Source: Engraulis encrasicolus (lineage: Eukaryota; Chordata; Actinopteri; Clupeiformes; Engraulidae). From it: 64,000 nt of DNA. Position numbers and translations under genes: made by a program. Of the stretch, positions 1 to 11,711 are shown piece by piece. The number at the start of each line of letters is the position of its first letter. The stretch's first letter is position 1. Under the pieces are notes generated by a model that was not told the origin of the DNA, searched no databases, and saw nothing but the letters and a program-made list of their open reading frames with translations. The DNA lies in NCBI RefSeq assembly GCF_034702125.1, contig NC_085859.1, positions 578,270 to 642,269 of the forward strand. Reading direction: 5' to 3'.

Positions 1-1
1 G

Positions 2-1177
2 GACCCACCCGGACGGCCAATCGTTTCGGGCATAGACTCTTTGACGTCCCCCTTATCAAAGTTTGTCGACCACTTTATAAGACCATATGCTGAAAAGTTA
101 CCGTCCTTTATTAAAGATATGACTGACATGATTGTACTAATTGAGTCTTTAGGACCAATCCCTGATGATGTGATTTTAGCGACCTTTGATGTGGAGTCGC
201 TGTACACAAATGTGCCACATGAGGGCGGCTTGCATGCAGTATCGCACTTTCTTGAACAACAAGACCAAGATGCACGACCTTCAAAATCATGTATTTTAAC
301 ATTGGCTGAAAAAGTTTTATCTCTTAACTACTTCAGATTTGAAAATGAATTCTTCCTCCAAACAAAAGGCACGGCTATGGGTTCGCCGATGGCCCCCAAC
401 TTTGCCAACCTTTATGTGGGAATGTTAGAAGAACAGAAGATCTTAAACCCAACTACAAATAACTTCTTTTCTAACGTTTTATTATATAAACGCTTTATTG
501 ATGATATTTTTGTTTTGTTTCGTGGATCTGAGAATTCTCTGAAGTCTTTCTTAGAATATCTCAACTCTTGCTCAGACCACTTGAAATTTACTATGACTTA
601 TGACAAAAACCAATTCAGCTTCTTGGATCTGCTGATTGTGAAACAAGATGATATGTTGCATACCAATTTGTACAGAAAAAGTACTGACCGCAACAGCCTC
701 TTACACGCTAAAAGTTGCCACCCCCCTCCGTTGAAAAACAGTTTACCATACAGCCAATTCTGCCGCGTAAAACGCATATGCCATAAAACAAACGATTTTG
801 AGCAAAATATGGAAACTATGAAAAACAAATTTAAAGTCAGAGGATATAAGGACGATCAAATTAACAACGCCGTAGCAAAATTGGAAAATAAGAACAGAAC
901 TGACATGCTAAAGAAAAGAAAACGCGAGAAAAAAAGACACGCGCCCATGTTTATAACCCAATACTCCCAAGAAATTAAACCCATTCTGCATAAACATTGG
1001 CATATTATACAAACGGATGAGTCATTAAGGGGCATCTTCTCAGATCCCCCACAGGTGGTATACTCCAGGGGCAAAAATCTGAGGGACCGACTGGTTCACT
1101 CTGACCTTATTCCAGTCAAAGCGCGCAACACGGGCCGACTTGCTCCAATAAAACCTGGCAACTATAAATGCAATTAA
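2..1177 (+). pseudogene. Penelope-like reverse transcriptase (5' cut by window, premature stop)
   Basis: The protein copies element RNA into DNA. The frame is open from base 2, before the first start-like codon at 41, so the N-terminus lies outside the window. Visible RT motifs are FDVESLYTNVP (first catalytic Asp), KGTAMGSPMAP and YKRFIDDIFVLF (the DD pair), then FLDLLIV. A basic linker rich in KKRKREKKR follows. The frame ends in TAA at 1175-1177, yet the same frame reads on for about 28 codons with Cys-rich CAQC, so the stop looks like a point mutation of a sense codon. The catalytic Asp residues are intact. PLE subfamily not assigned. Confidence 0.88.
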
Positions 1178-1260
1178 TGTGCCCAGTGTAACAGTTTAAA
1201 CATCCGCGATCAGGTAAAAACATTCCGATCAAAGGCGTCATTACATGCTCAACCACTGGG

Positions 1261-1578
1261 GTGATTTATTTAATCACATGCCCCTGTGGGAAAGTATATG
1301 TTGGTAAAACAACACGCCAATTAAAACAAAGAATAGCGGAACACAGGAGCACGATTAGACGAAAGGATGACATGTACCCGTTAGCCTGTCACTTTATGGA
1401 AATGGAACACACAGTCGCGTCTTTGCGCTATATTGGTATTGAAAAAGTTGAAACACCTCAACGGGGATGTGATCTAGATAGGATTCTATTACAAAGAGAG
1501 GCAGAATGGATCCACAGACTAGATTCTCTTGCCCCTCGTGGATTAAATTTCGATTTCGATTTAAGATGTTTTCTATAA
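1261..1578 (+). pseudogene. GIY-YIG endonuclease domain of the Penelope-like element
   Basis: This is the C-terminal nuclease of EN+ Penelope-like elements, which nicks target DNA. The GIY-YIG signature reads IYLITCPCGKVYVGKT, followed by RQLKQRIAEHR with the expected Arg, and later EAEWIHRLDSLAPRGLN. It lies in a different frame from the RT at 2-1177, so at least one frameshift sits between 1178 and 1261. It opens with GTG and has no start of its own; in a live element it would be fused to the RT. The last residues (DFDLRCFL) look like a natural C-terminus. Confidence 0.87.
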
Positions 1579-1821
1579 ATGTGTTTATTAAAAGATTTTC
1601 AGAATTGTGAAATGTCAATGTCAATGTGTATGTAATTGTATATATGTATAGCCTTGTATGTCTTTTTATTGCAACGTTTCCTGTGTAGGCCTACCACCAG
1701 CTGATTGACTGCAATTGGGAACAAGTGATGACGCACTGGGGATTCCCGGGACACACCCCCAATGAACACCTGTCTAATCAATGTTATGTTGTAAAAGAAC
1801 ACTCAGCTGTTTGTGTAAGAT

Positions 1822-1855
1822 GACCCTGATGAAGGCGTAAGCCGAAACGTTGGTC
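1822..1855 (+). ncRNA. candidate minimal hammerhead ribozyme in the PLE 3' region
   Basis: The core CTGATGA (1826-1832) and GAAA (1844-1847) flank a short stem II, GGC/GCC closed by GTAA (1834-1843). Stem I would be GACC (1822-1825) with GGTC (1852-1855). Stem III is almost absent, but AACGTT is self-complementary and could pair between two molecules. Hammerhead motifs with very short stem III, active as dimers, are known from Penelope-like elements. Deviation: an extra A (1833) lies between the core and stem II. Cleavage would fall after TT at 1850-1851. Activity is inferred. Confidence 0.6.
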
Positions 1856-1984
1856 TTATTAAATGTAACTGCATGAAGTTCTGAGTGTGCGACGACCATC
1901 CTTTTTCAATTTGAGTCTATTGTCTGCCGTACGCACCTCAAACGGTGTGCGTTTACTGAAAACCAAAGAATGAGAAAAAGAACA

Positions 1985-2480
1985 TAATTGTTAGAGATGG
2001 ATTTAAAGGGAGAGGAAGAGAGGAGAGGCAGAGATAGCAGGAAGGCAGAGGAAGACTAGATAGAAAGAGATCGTAGAGTCATAGGGTCAACGTAGGTTAG
2101 GACCGGGATTCTAAGATGCGTAAGGTCCATAATGGCTGGGTCTAGCATAAGTCATAGATAGTCACATAGAGATTGGGCGCTCAGATACGGCCCCTGGTGG
2201 CATCAGGGGTGAGGAAAAACTCCCTTTCACTTGAATCGTAGTTTGTAGGGGGAACATAAACTTTGTAATCCTGTGCAGTTCCTTGTTAGATATTCTCTGA
2301 GGCCAGAATACTTTCTGAATCCTTCTTAGGCAGCTGTTATGAAAGCTGGAAAGTTTGCCTATATCCTTTTCAGTCATTCTCCAGCATTCAGAGCCATAAA
2401 GCAGGACATATATAACACAACTGTTGTAGATCTTGATCTTGGTGCTCGTTGATATATTTACTGATTTCCAGATGTTGAGA
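1985..2480 (-). mobile_element. LINE 3' fragment (RT C-terminus plus 3' UTR)
   Basis: On the minus strand, 2475-2162 encodes the end of a LINE reverse transcriptase: YGSECWRMTEKDIGKLSSFH, then SCLRRIQKVFWPQRISNKEL. The downstream 3' UTR (2160-1985) is the reverse complement of a LINE tail near 47490-47690, which ends there in (ATT)n; here that tail is lost. The motif style suggests an RTE- or Jockey-like LINE; the clade is not certain. It is 5' truncated like most LINE copies. Confidence 0.75.
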
Positions 2481-2519
2481 AGGTTTAGAAATGCTCACTC
2501 TCACTTTTCCTATTCTCTC

Positions 2520-2665
2520 TTATGGCTAGCTTTGACTTTACAGATGCCATTATTGACTTTACAGATGGTAAGTCAATATTATCATATGGTATTATAGATG
2601 TTACAGATGGTATTATTGAATTTACAGATGAGATTATTGACTTTACAGATGGCATTATTTGAGTG
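2520..2665. repeat. degenerate minisatellite, TTTACAGATGgyattATT unit
   Basis: About six diverged copies of a 20-27 bp unit containing TTACAGATG and ATTATT. Its translation gives repeated SVKSII, which is a by-product of the repeat and not a protein signal. Confidence 0.7.
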
Positions 2666-3614
2666 CTTTTGAAAATGTTACAACTGACTGTACAGTATTT
2701 TTTATTCATTTTATAATGAGATCGAAATCCATGTCTTGTACTTGCGGGTGTGGCAACATTGACATTTTTGATTGATCCTTTTTTTATACATTTAATGAAA
2801 GTGAGACATTCATGTTGTCATAACTGTTTTAAACCTATTCAGACGGGGCTTTTTTTTGGCATTCCTGGGCCCCCCCTCATAAATCATGAACGGAATACGG
2901 TATGACCACCAAACTTAGTAGAGATGATCTACATATGCACATCTATGAATGACATCATTTTTGTGTCATTATCTGGTATTATGGCGTCATTATGACATCA
3001 TCTAATTATAATGCCCAAAATCTCGCCATAATGTATTTTTCATCAAATTTAGGCTATGTACTTCAATTTTAATGATTATATGCTTCAGACCACTTTAATG
3101 TTCACAGAGCTGTCTGATGATAATGGAAATAACATAAAAATATGAAATAGGAACCATAATGAGACTTAGATCAGTGATTTTTGGTCAGACATACCTGTCA
3201 CAAAACCGTTGCCATGGCAACAGCAAAAATGATAAACATAATCTTTTGGTATTAAACTTTAGCCAACTAAATGTTAGGAAAAGTCACAAAGTTTCGTAGT
3301 CATAGCTTAACCCTTTAAGCGCCAAAGTCGCAGAATTGCGACGGTGCGTCATCATGAACAAAAGCGCATGTAGATCAAACCAGCGGTCTTAATAGAGTTC
3401 ATCCTCCCTACCAGTAGTTGGCAGACATGCTACCCTTTCAAACAAGACTACGATTGCGTCATTTTGTAGTTCACAGAGTCTTTGGTGAAGCAGTAAAAGA
3501 CGCGACAAGTGACGCGACAACAAAATGCGGAAGTAGCCACTTTGCGTCTTTGACTCGAGGCGTACGAGTTGGATTTGTGTTGTTATCAGTGAACTATCAG
3601 CGAGCTATTTCATC

Positions 3615-3761
3615 ATGGCTAGTGAGAAGTTGAATCGTGGTGAAGTTCTGGGCATGTTATTTGACTATTCTGACTCCGAAGGACAGTTTTTATCTCACGA
3701 GGAGGATAATGATCGGACGAGCACTCTTTGTTTACCGTGGCGAAACTTCCGAAGGCAGTGA
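3615..3761 (+). pseudogene. N-terminus of a piggyBac-type transposase, remnant
   Basis: A 48-codon frame starts MASEKLNRGEVLGMLFDYSD and continues with acidic SHEEDND, then stops. An acidic N-terminus after a short leucine-rich start is usual for vertebrate piggyBac-like transposases. It lies inside a TTAA element, which supports the reading. Further frames at 3820-4173 (Gly/Ser-rich, then DFYWVDGSGERGH) may be shifted remains of the next part. No DDD catalytic domain was seen. Recognition is by style and context only. Confidence 0.5.
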
Positions 3762-4751
3762 TGCCGACATGCGAAGCAAGGATGTTCTCTAAGCACACAC
3801 ACACATTGACACTCATTCGGTGACTTTATCCGATCTCAAAGGAGTCGGTGGTAGTGGCGAATGCAGTCGTAGTGTCCATACAGGTATTGGTGGAGGAATT
3901 AGGGGTGAGAGAAGTGGGTCTGGTATGTTAGCTTGGGCTCCCTCCATTCAGCCCCCGGTTATGCGGGCAGCCACCTATCCGGACGCAAACGCAATAATCC
4001 TGGGATCAGACAAACACTGTTCACCAAGCAGCACACACGCACTCATTCTGTCCCTCTTTCTGACTTCTACTGGGTGGATGGCAGCGGCGAACGTGGCCAT
4101 ATCTCCGTATGGAGAGGTTTTGGTAATAGAACGCACGGTGAAGAGAAGACGCATAGGCAACCCTAAAACATGAATGTTTTAGACTCGTTGTTGACAATCA
4201 GACTGGTCACAGCGTTTTGACTGTCTTTGTAAGAGTTATACAAATCAGTAAAACAGCAAATAGAGACGAAAGAGGTGGCGATATATTTCCCTCAAACGGG
4301 GGAGAGGGTGGAAGGGCGCTGCGCTCTCCAGGCGAGGGGGCGGGGATTGTGTTCCTGATCGGCTTCAGGTGTCAGGCTATAACGTAGCCTAATTACGTTG
4401 GACACAATACTATGGACATGATACTTGTGATTTCATACCCATTATGTTGACAGTTTGCCCATTAGTTTTGTGAAATGTAAGTGACAAACTGTAGAAGCCA
4501 CTGCTAGACTGTGCCATGATCAACCATTTTACTGCCTATACAGCGCCTACTCCAAAGGCCATATAGGCTATACAGATGTAAAAATGGGCATAAATATGAA
4601 TTGAATATGTGTGCTAACCCTTTCTGTGAAAGTTTCACAAGGTAAAAAGGTACAGGTTACAGATACAAACATGTTCGGCCCTCATGGCAAAAGTAGTAAT
4701 TGTTGCATTATATATTTCAATATTATTGCATTATATTATTGCAATATTACA

Positions 4752-5437
4752 ATATATACTATATATATTCTGCCTAAAACTACTTATTTCCTTGACCATA
4801 GTGTATGTGCACTATGTGATAGTAATGGAATGTCAAATATTGCTAAATAAATTCAATAATCTATTGAAAATTATCAATATTTTCCAAAAAATATTAAAAA
4901 ATCAAAATGGCTGCCACCATATGACGTCATAATATGCAAATTAGGTATGCATATTTACTCCCAAAATAATCTTGGGGTCATCCCCAATATTTGTCTAATT
5001 GACAGTCAAGCTCTATCTGTTACCAGTGTCAAGCCACAGTCATTTGAATTTATCATGCCAACATTCAGCTTTTTTGAAAAATAAATTGTGGCGCTTATAT
5101 ACTATATATTCTGCCTAAAACTACTTATTTCCTTGACCATAGTGTATGTGCACTATGTGATAGTAATGGAATGTCAAATATTGCTCAATAAATTCAATAA
5201 TCTATTGAAAAGTATCAATATTTTCCAAAAATTATTAAAAATTCAAAATGGCCGCCACCATATGACGTCATAATATGCAAATTAGGTATGCATATTTACT
5301 CCCAAAATAATCTTGGGGTCATCCCCAATATTTGTCTAATTGACAGTCAAGCTCTATCTGTTACCAGTGTCAAGCCACAGTCATTTGAATTTATCATGCC
5401 AATATTCAGCTTTTTTGAAAAATAAAGTGTGGCGCTT
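4752..5437. repeat. 341-bp tandem duplication carrying CRE and octamer motifs
   Basis: Two near-identical head-to-tail copies, about 4752-5092 and 5093-5437, make the right end of the family H element. Each has TGACGTCA (4922-4929; 5263-5270) and ATGCAAAT (4934-4941; 5275-5282), both embedded in AT-rich sequence. Confidence 0.85.
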
Positions 5438-5717
5438 AAAGGGTTAAGTCGTTAAGGAATTATACAACATCAAAGTTGGTGCGGGCACTTTTAGCCCCCC
5501 CACAGTCTGGATAGGGTTAAAGAATAAAATGTGTATGCCATGTGTCGTATCCCTCTTTGTTATGTGCATATAATACATTACATCATCCCAACTAAGAACT
5601 CTAGTGTAGTGGTAGCGTTTAAATGTTGGTACGTACTTCCTGGGATGTAAAAGCCTGGGTGGTTTTACTGTGATATTGAGGTAAACAGATATGTATTCCA
5701 GAGCTATGTGTGTATGC

Positions 5718-6395
5718 GTACAATACACTACACTACACTACACTACACTGCACTACACTACACTACACTACACTACACTACGCTGCGCTACACTACGCTA
5801 CACTACGCTACGCTACGCTACGCTACGCTACACTGCACTGCACTGCACTGCACTACATTACACTACACTACACTACACTACACTACGCTACGCTACACTA
5901 CACTACACTACACTGCACTGCACTACATTACACTACACTACACTACACTACACTACACGACAATACACTACACTACATTACACTACACTACATTACACTA
6001 CACTACATTACGCTACACTACACTACACTACACTACACTACACTACACTAGTGTGTACAATACAATACACTACAATACACTACAATACAATACACTACAT
6101 TACATTACATTACACTACACTACACTACACTACACTACACTACACTACAATAAACTACAATAGTGTGTACAATACAATACACTACACTACACTACACTAC
6201 ACTACACTACTGTGTACAATACATTACACTACACTACTGTGTACACTACACTACACTACACTACTGTGTACAATACATTACACTACACTACTGTATGTAC
6301 ACTACACTACACTACACTACTGTGTACAATACACTACACTACTGTGTGAAATACACTATACTACAATACACTACACTAGTGTGTACAATACACTA
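5718..6395. repeat. (ACACT)n pentanucleotide satellite with CGCTA and CACTG variants
   Basis: About 680 bp of ACACT-type pentamers. Variant blocks (GCTAC at about 5780-5830, CACTG at about 5831-5855) and later longer periods with TGTGTACAATACA spacers show higher-order homogenisation. Open frames reading HYTTL in all three phases are artefacts of the pentamer. Confidence 0.95.
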
Positions 6396-6400
6396 CTGTG

Positions 6401-6402
<2 letters not shown>

Positions 6403-6450
<48 letters not shown>
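6403..6450. repeat. (TAA)n microsatellite, tail of the adjacent LINE
   Basis: About 16 TAA units directly abut the 3' end of the minus-strand LINE, so they are probably that element's (TTA)n 3' tail. Confidence 0.85.
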
Positions 6451-6455
<5 letters not shown>

Positions 6456-7110
6456 TCCTTTTATATAGTGCCTTTTTAAACACCCAAGAACGCTTCACAG
6501 AGTGTTGTCTTGGGAAGTGTGAGTGTGTGTGCGCGTCAGTGTGTGAGCGTGTGTGTGAATGCATGTAAGTGAAAGTGCTTGTGGAACTAGCAGTCATAAG
6601 CCTCCAGGAAGAGATGTGTCTTAAGGTGTTGCTTAAACATGGCCAGTGAAGGGGCATTCTGGATGTGGTCGGGCAGATTGTTCCAAAGAATGGGAGCAGC
6701 AACATGGAAGGCTCTGTCACTGGTGGCCTTGAGCCTGGTACGAGGGACGATCAGCTGGCCCTTGGAAGAGGTCAGTGAGGTAGTGGGGTGCCAGACCATG
6801 GAGGGACTTGAAGGTTAGGAGGAGGACTTTGTAGGTAATGCGTGACTTGATGGGGAGCCAGTGAAGCTGCTTGAGTATGGGGGTGATGTGCTGCCAGGGT
6901 CTAGTGCCTGTTATGATCCTGGCAGCAGAGTTCTGGTCTGTCTAAGGCCTTATTGGGAGGACCAAGCAGGATGGCATAGCAATAGTCTAGGCGGGAGGAG
7001 ATGAAGGAGTGAGTGAGCGTCTCCGTAACTGTTTTAGAGAGTGAAGGCCTGGCTCTGGAGATGTTTCGGAGATGATAGAATGCCGACTTGGTGACTTTTT
7101 CACAGTACAC
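6403..7110 (-). mobile_element. L2/Rex-like LINE 3' fragment
   Basis: The minus strand encodes two pieces of the C-terminal third of a LINE ORF2. At 7110-6901: KVTKSAFYHLRNISRARP and TLTHSFISSRLDYCYAILLG. At 6799-6587: GQLIVPRTRLKATSDRAFHV, AAPILWNNLPDHIQNAPSL and FKQHLKTHLF. The region between is out of frame. A short 3' UTR and (TTA)n tail follow at 6403-6586. It is 5' truncated near 7110. These motifs are common to L2- and Rex1-type LINEs of fish. Confidence 0.85.
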
Positions 7111-7257
7111 TAGGGTTAAGGTTAGGGTTAGGTTTAGGTTTAGGGTCGTATGACATAAGGCGTAAGTATCGAAAGGGCATCGAATTAGTGAGTCCCAAGT
7201 ATATCAGCAGTGTTCTGTCAGCACTCCCTCCCCGCCTCTGCAGACGCTTGGATAACC

Positions 7258-7694
7258 ATAGCAGCTAGTGGTGTCAACAATGATCGATTCGGCGATCCGA
7301 ATCGATCCGGGGCATGGACAATCCAGATCCAGATCCGGCAAGTTCCAGAATCAATCCGGCAATTTTTTTAAGTTTCAATTACTTCCATGGATATTTCGGG
7401 AGCAAATTAACATTAAAGTAAATAAAAGGACTTCAAAACATTGCAAGACTGATACAGACTGATACAGAAAACAGCCAATAAATTGTTGCTCAGTATCTGA
7501 CTACTTGTATTTCCTCATCATGGCTGAACATTTGCTTTGCGTTCAGTAGAAATGTAATGCATTGCAATGCATTGTAGAATTGAATCGAATCGGATTGGAT
7601 CTAATAGAATCGAATCGAATCAGATCTACTACCTCCCGAATCGTGATCGAATCGGATCGTGAGGGCAGTGCCGATCCACACCACTAATAGCAGC
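7258..7694. mobile_element. hAT MITE with 8-bp target duplication ATAGCAGC
   Basis: The body is 7266-7686 (421 bp). The ends TAGTGGTGT and ACACCACTA are inverted, and ATAGCAGC is repeated exactly at 7258-7265 and 7687-7694. The interior is rich in GATCGATTCGG-like segments near both ends, which form a long imperfect inverted repeat. No coding capacity. Confidence 0.85.
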
Positions 7695-7825
7695 AGTCGG
7701 GCAATTCAAATGAATAGGCAGCGTTTTGTTGCCCAACCACGAAAAACGGGCAATAACGTGAATGCACCACGAAAATTAAAGTTATTTTTTTCGTGAATAC
7801 TTCACGAAATGACAGAGATAGGGCT

Positions 7826-7856
<31 letters not shown>

Positions 7857-8545
7857 TTGAGAGATTGAGAAGGAGGCTCTGTTTGTGTGGTGGTGCCTCT
7901 GGTGTGTGTGAGTGGCCTACTCGGACTGGACCAGTTTATATGGATGTCACAGGTGGGGGGCGTGCGTTTACAAGCGGCACCCCCTCTTAACCAACTGCTA
8001 CCCTGAGGAACGAACTGAACACCACCAAGCAGACCAGGACAACTAGATCCTTTATAAAGTCATATTTATTAACTGTCTTGATTAAAATAACCCCATAACA
8101 GGGATGAGTCCCAACCTCCCACCCCACCTTAACCCCAAGTGAAGTCCATCATCACGGCCATCCAACATCCATCGAGGCCCGGAGTGAGGTTTCTCAGTCA
8201 AACCCGGGCAGTCCGGAAGCAGTGGCCAGGGGAGTCCAGATCTCTGAAGGGGTGCTGGAGGAGACAGCAAAACGGTGACCAGCAATTGTTCGGAGTGGCT
8301 ATATGACAGCAACAGAGCTACTGATAATTGCTATGGTATACACACAGCTAGTGGGGGACCATTCTATGATAGGCTACTTATTGATTCGGCACTGCACACC
8401 ATTCAAATCACTGCAAGCGAAAGTGAAATAACAGCACAAAGTGAGTTAAGCATAGTCACCCATCACTATCTGTGTGTACCCGTTGGCAGCCGAAAGGATT
8501 TTCTCCTGTTTTGGTCACTGGGGGCGGAGACAGATAGAAAGAGAC

Positions 8546-8596
<51 letters not shown>

Positions 8597-9264
8597 CTCT
8601 CGAAGCAGGGAGGCACGACTTCCCACTTGGAAGGCCATGGGCCAGGCGTGTAGTAGACACTTCTTCTCCAGGGTGCGCGTTCCACCCGTTTCTCTTCTCC
8701 AGTGTGCGCGTCCCACCCAGTTCTTTCCACCGTCGCAAACCGCCTGCGGCTCTGGTCGCGGACCTTCAGTCGGCAGAATGCCGTTACGCTTCTTCCAGAT
8801 CACCGCCAGGTTGCACGGGCCTGGATCCTTATGATCGTGCGTCTTTATGATCGTGCGATCCCATCTCCCATCTGCCCATCCGGTTACCTCCTGCAGCAGC
8901 TGTCATCTCTCTGAAGCCGTCATCTCTCCGAAGCGGCCAGCTCTCCGCCGTGGCTCTCTCTCCGCGGCGGCCGTCTCTCCACGCAGTTTCCTTCCCCCTC
9001 CCCAATCTCCCAACACTTGGCTTCTAACTCCTTATGACTCAAACTCCAAACCCAGTGCACCAATCACATTTCCCAAACTGATCCACTTCTCACCTGCAAT
9101 CAGTCACATAATCAGGACTTGGGCGAGTACACTGCGTTGGGTAGAAAAAATCAGAGCTGCCTCGTTTACGACATTAAAATCTAATCAGCACCAAGGGTTT
9201 CCTTTTTTTTCTTTTCCCCCACAGATCATTGTCACCCCGTGACATGGACATGGGGTAGCCTATA
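7695..9264. other. no recognisable gene; simple repeats
   Basis: Holds (TG)n then (GA)n at about 7826-7880, a pure (GA)n run at about 8547-8588 with degenerate GA-rich flanks to about 8603, and a GC-rich stretch at 8640-9000 with a short near-duplicate around 8664-8720. The several open frames at 8275-9242 show no domain I recognise and are probably chance frames. The minus strand has AATAAA near 8070; an LTR or LINE remnant is possible but unsupported. Confidence 0.5.
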
Positions 9265-9320
9265 TCAGGGGTTTTCAAAGTGGGGGCTGGGGACGCCTGG
9301 GGGGCCGTGAGAGGATGCCA
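9265..9320. repeat. possible hAT-type terminus
   Basis: CAGGGGTTTTCAAAGTGGGG followed by a GC-rich subterminal resembles 5' ends of fish hAT elements. The other end and target duplication were not found. The remaining sequence to about 10000 shows nothing I can name. Confidence 0.3.
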
Positions 9321-10000
9321 GGGGGGGCGTGGAAAATTGGCAGGGAAAATTGGATCTACCTGTATGTGGACGGCTCATAGTAAAGTTTGGGAACTCCAGG
9401 CCAAAATAGCCTAATGTAATTTTATCTCTGAACATTGCTAATAGAAATGACCAATTGGGATTACATTGAAACATCTCAGAGAAAGAACAAAAAATGTGAG
9501 GGGTAAACCCTCAGGCACTGTTGAGATTTGTCGTCACGTGCCATACATCCCCACAATATATTAATGATTTTTAAGCATTATATTACAGATGTATGGAGGT
9601 TCTTGTCCCAGATGAACAAATTTTGCAATTGCCTGCTGGTTTCCTAACCTATCAGAGCTCATGGTAATGCGTCTGAATACATGTCGATGCATCTGAACAC
9701 TGCTGCGTTAACACAGCGAAAACATTTTCGAGCAACATCCTAAAACAATGCTTACTTCAAGACGGTAACGTTTGCAAGCCTGAGTAGATTAGATATCGCA
9801 TTTCATGCATTTAATCAGACATCATCGCATACGCACAGGATTAGAACTAGTAATTTCTCCGGACTGCTTCACAGGTGGTAAAACTGTCGGCGAAGTTTAC
9901 CGATATCGCCCCTATCTTTACTGACATGGCGCGTTCAGACACGGTTATTATTACTTTACCACAAGTCTCCTAACAAGTCCCGTCTGAGTAGGGCTTTAGA

Positions 10001-10042
10001 TAGAGGGGGAGAGAGAGTGCTCCGTGTGCTTGGGTGTGTGTG

Positions 10043-10108
<66 letters not shown>

Positions 10109-10128
10109 CGAGAGAGGGAGGGAGAGAG
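10001..10128. repeat. (GA)n / (GT)n microsatellite
   Basis: GA-rich edges surround a near-pure (GT)n tract of about 75 bp. Confidence 0.95.
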
Positions 10129-10242
10129 ATTCCTTTCAACTCACATATGTTGGTTAAGATTATACAGGCGAGGAAGCAGCGCATCCAAAACTTTAAGCAT
10201 ATGTTGAAAACCTCTCTTCTCTGCCGAATAAATTGGAAGCAT

Positions 10243-11711
10243 ATCCGTAGCAGAGCATGGCAACCCGACCGAAGCCCGACGGGCCTGGTCCGAACCCGAT
10301 GGGCCGGGCCGGACTCGGACAAAAAAAATAGAATATCTGTGGGACTCGGGTCGGGCTCGGGCTTGAAGCAAACAGACATTGTGGAAATTGTAAGCAACCA
10401 GAGGAAACGTTTCAGTTCATGCAAACGGCAGTTTTGTGATTAAAAAATAAGTAGGCCTAATTGAATATGCATAAATGAACTTATAGCCCATCCTTCTTAA
10501 CGACAAGGAGTGGCATCTTCACCGGCTCGCGGGGATTTATTTGCACTAACAGTAACGTAACAAATGCGTCCATAGCCGCGCTGACTGCATCCAAACCGTA
10601 TTCGTTAGTTTTCGCCTTTCTTATCCTCTCACGCCCCTCCCATGCATTTGATCACAGCACCCGACATCTCTGATCTAACCGAAAGAAACATAAGGTGCGC
10701 TGTCACATGTATGCGTGTGTTTATACTTAAGGTCAGATTAGACTTCTGCAACTGCGCTCGTCAAAACTCGCGTGGGAGTGGCCACGAACCAAAATTGTAT
10801 TCATGCATCTGCGAGTTCTGCGAGGTCCGAGGTCTCGTGGCGAGCCACATTTGAAATTGCGCGATTAGGCTACTTTCACTACATTGTAAGCACTGCGGTC
10901 ATTATTAAGCAATGTTGCTTTCTATCCCGGTTAGCTAGGTATTTTCACACAAATTGCAAAGGCAATGCACTGGTATCATTATTTGACATACCCAGTCTGT
11001 TTTCACCAGCAGAAAATACAAGCATGTAAAGACAGTTGATTCTGCCAATGTGTGTTTACATTCGGTGGAGGAACGGTAGTAAAACCGCAGGCATTGTGCC
11101 ACGAGTGTTCAACTGATGCATTGTTTGTTACTTAGCTTGTAGCTTTGTGTATTTACACACATTTACACACAAGGCATTATTAACAGAATACAGCTCTGCT
11201 CTCGCAAACTACTGGCATTGCGCTGCCACAAGAACAGAACAAGGAAGTAGCGAGACGACCAATCATAGTGCCTTTTTGTCTGCGTACTCCGCGTCCGTCC
11301 GACGGATAGTTAGAATTTTTTCGAGGCGCTCGACGACGGGCGCAGAGCCTCTGAGAGGGGGGCGTGGACTCGCATAGACAGAAAACGGACGGACGCAGAT
11401 TCTATGCGTGCGAAGCATAAATCTAGCTTTACTATGCGTGCGTAACTAAATTAGGCTACAGCAAATTGCCTCATCCTAGTTGCCTATCCTGGCTATTTAT
11501 CACGTGCTATTTTGAGTATGAAGGAGGCCACATAGAAAATATTGCTTGCACACAGGTTCTGTTGTTATTACAGTGGTCTCGGGCTTCGGACGGGTTCGGA
11601 CACAAACATTTTAATTAGTCTCGGGCTCGGGTCGGGGTTGATCACTTTTCTGTCGGCTGAGGGCCGGGCTCGGACAGAAAAAAACGGCCCGAGCCACGCT
11701 CTAATCCGTAG
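10243..11711. mobile_element. hAT-like non-autonomous element with 8-bp target duplication ATCCGTAG
   Basis: The body is 10251-11703 (1453 bp). The left end CAGAGCATGGCAACCCGACC and the reverse complement of the right end (TAGAGCGTGGCTCGGGCC) match. ATCCGTAG is repeated exactly at 10243-10250 and 11704-11711. Both subtermini are rich in GGGCTCGGGTCGGG-type sequence. No transposase frame was recognised. A second GC-rich inverted motif (GCGTCCGTCCG at about 11288 and its complement near 11383) hints at a smaller MITE inside. Confidence 0.82.

Larger units (their letters stand above)
1..1900 (+). mobile_element. Penelope-like retroelement, 3' part
   Basis: Reverse transcriptase is followed by a GIY-YIG endonuclease, the order typical of EN+ Penelope-like elements. 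The reading frame is open to the first bases of the window, so the element continues to the left. After the coding part comes about 320 bp of AT-rich 3' sequence with a hammerhead-like core near 1822-1855. The right boundary, about 1900, is approximate because no target duplication was found. The copy is dead: it has one in-frame stop and one frameshift. Confidence 0.88.
3307..5447 (+). mobile_element. piggyBac-like TTAA element (family H) nested in the F copy
   Basis: The inverted ends read TTAACCCTTTAAGCGCCA and TGGCGCTTAAAGGGTTAA. The uninterrupted F copy at 17157-17736 has a single TTAA at the matching place, proving insertion with TTAA duplication. Inside are a piggyBac-like N-terminal reading frame (3615-3761), scrambled coding-like sequence to about 4170, and a 341-bp tandem duplication at the right end. 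Its right end is homologous, inverted, to the left end of the element at 25985-27793. Confidence 0.85.
2829..5520 (-). mobile_element. TTAA-flanked MITE (family F), split by a nested element
   Basis: Ends are TTAAACCTATTCAGAC on the left and GTCTGGATAGGGTTAA on the right, with TTAA at 2829-2832 and 5517-5520. Apart from the nested insertion (3307-5447) it is the inverted counterpart of the uninterrupted copy at 17157-17736. The TTAA target and CCCT-type inverted termini fit piggyBac-like non-autonomous elements; Kolobok elements also use TTAA, so the superfamily is inferred. Confidence 0.82.

Noticed and set aside
5691..6479. 262-aa and overlapping HYTTL-repeat reading frames
   Set aside because: All are translations of the ACACT satellite in different phases.
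8275..8850. 191-aa frame across a (GA)n tract
   Set aside because: Contains RERERERE from the microsatellite and no domain on either side.
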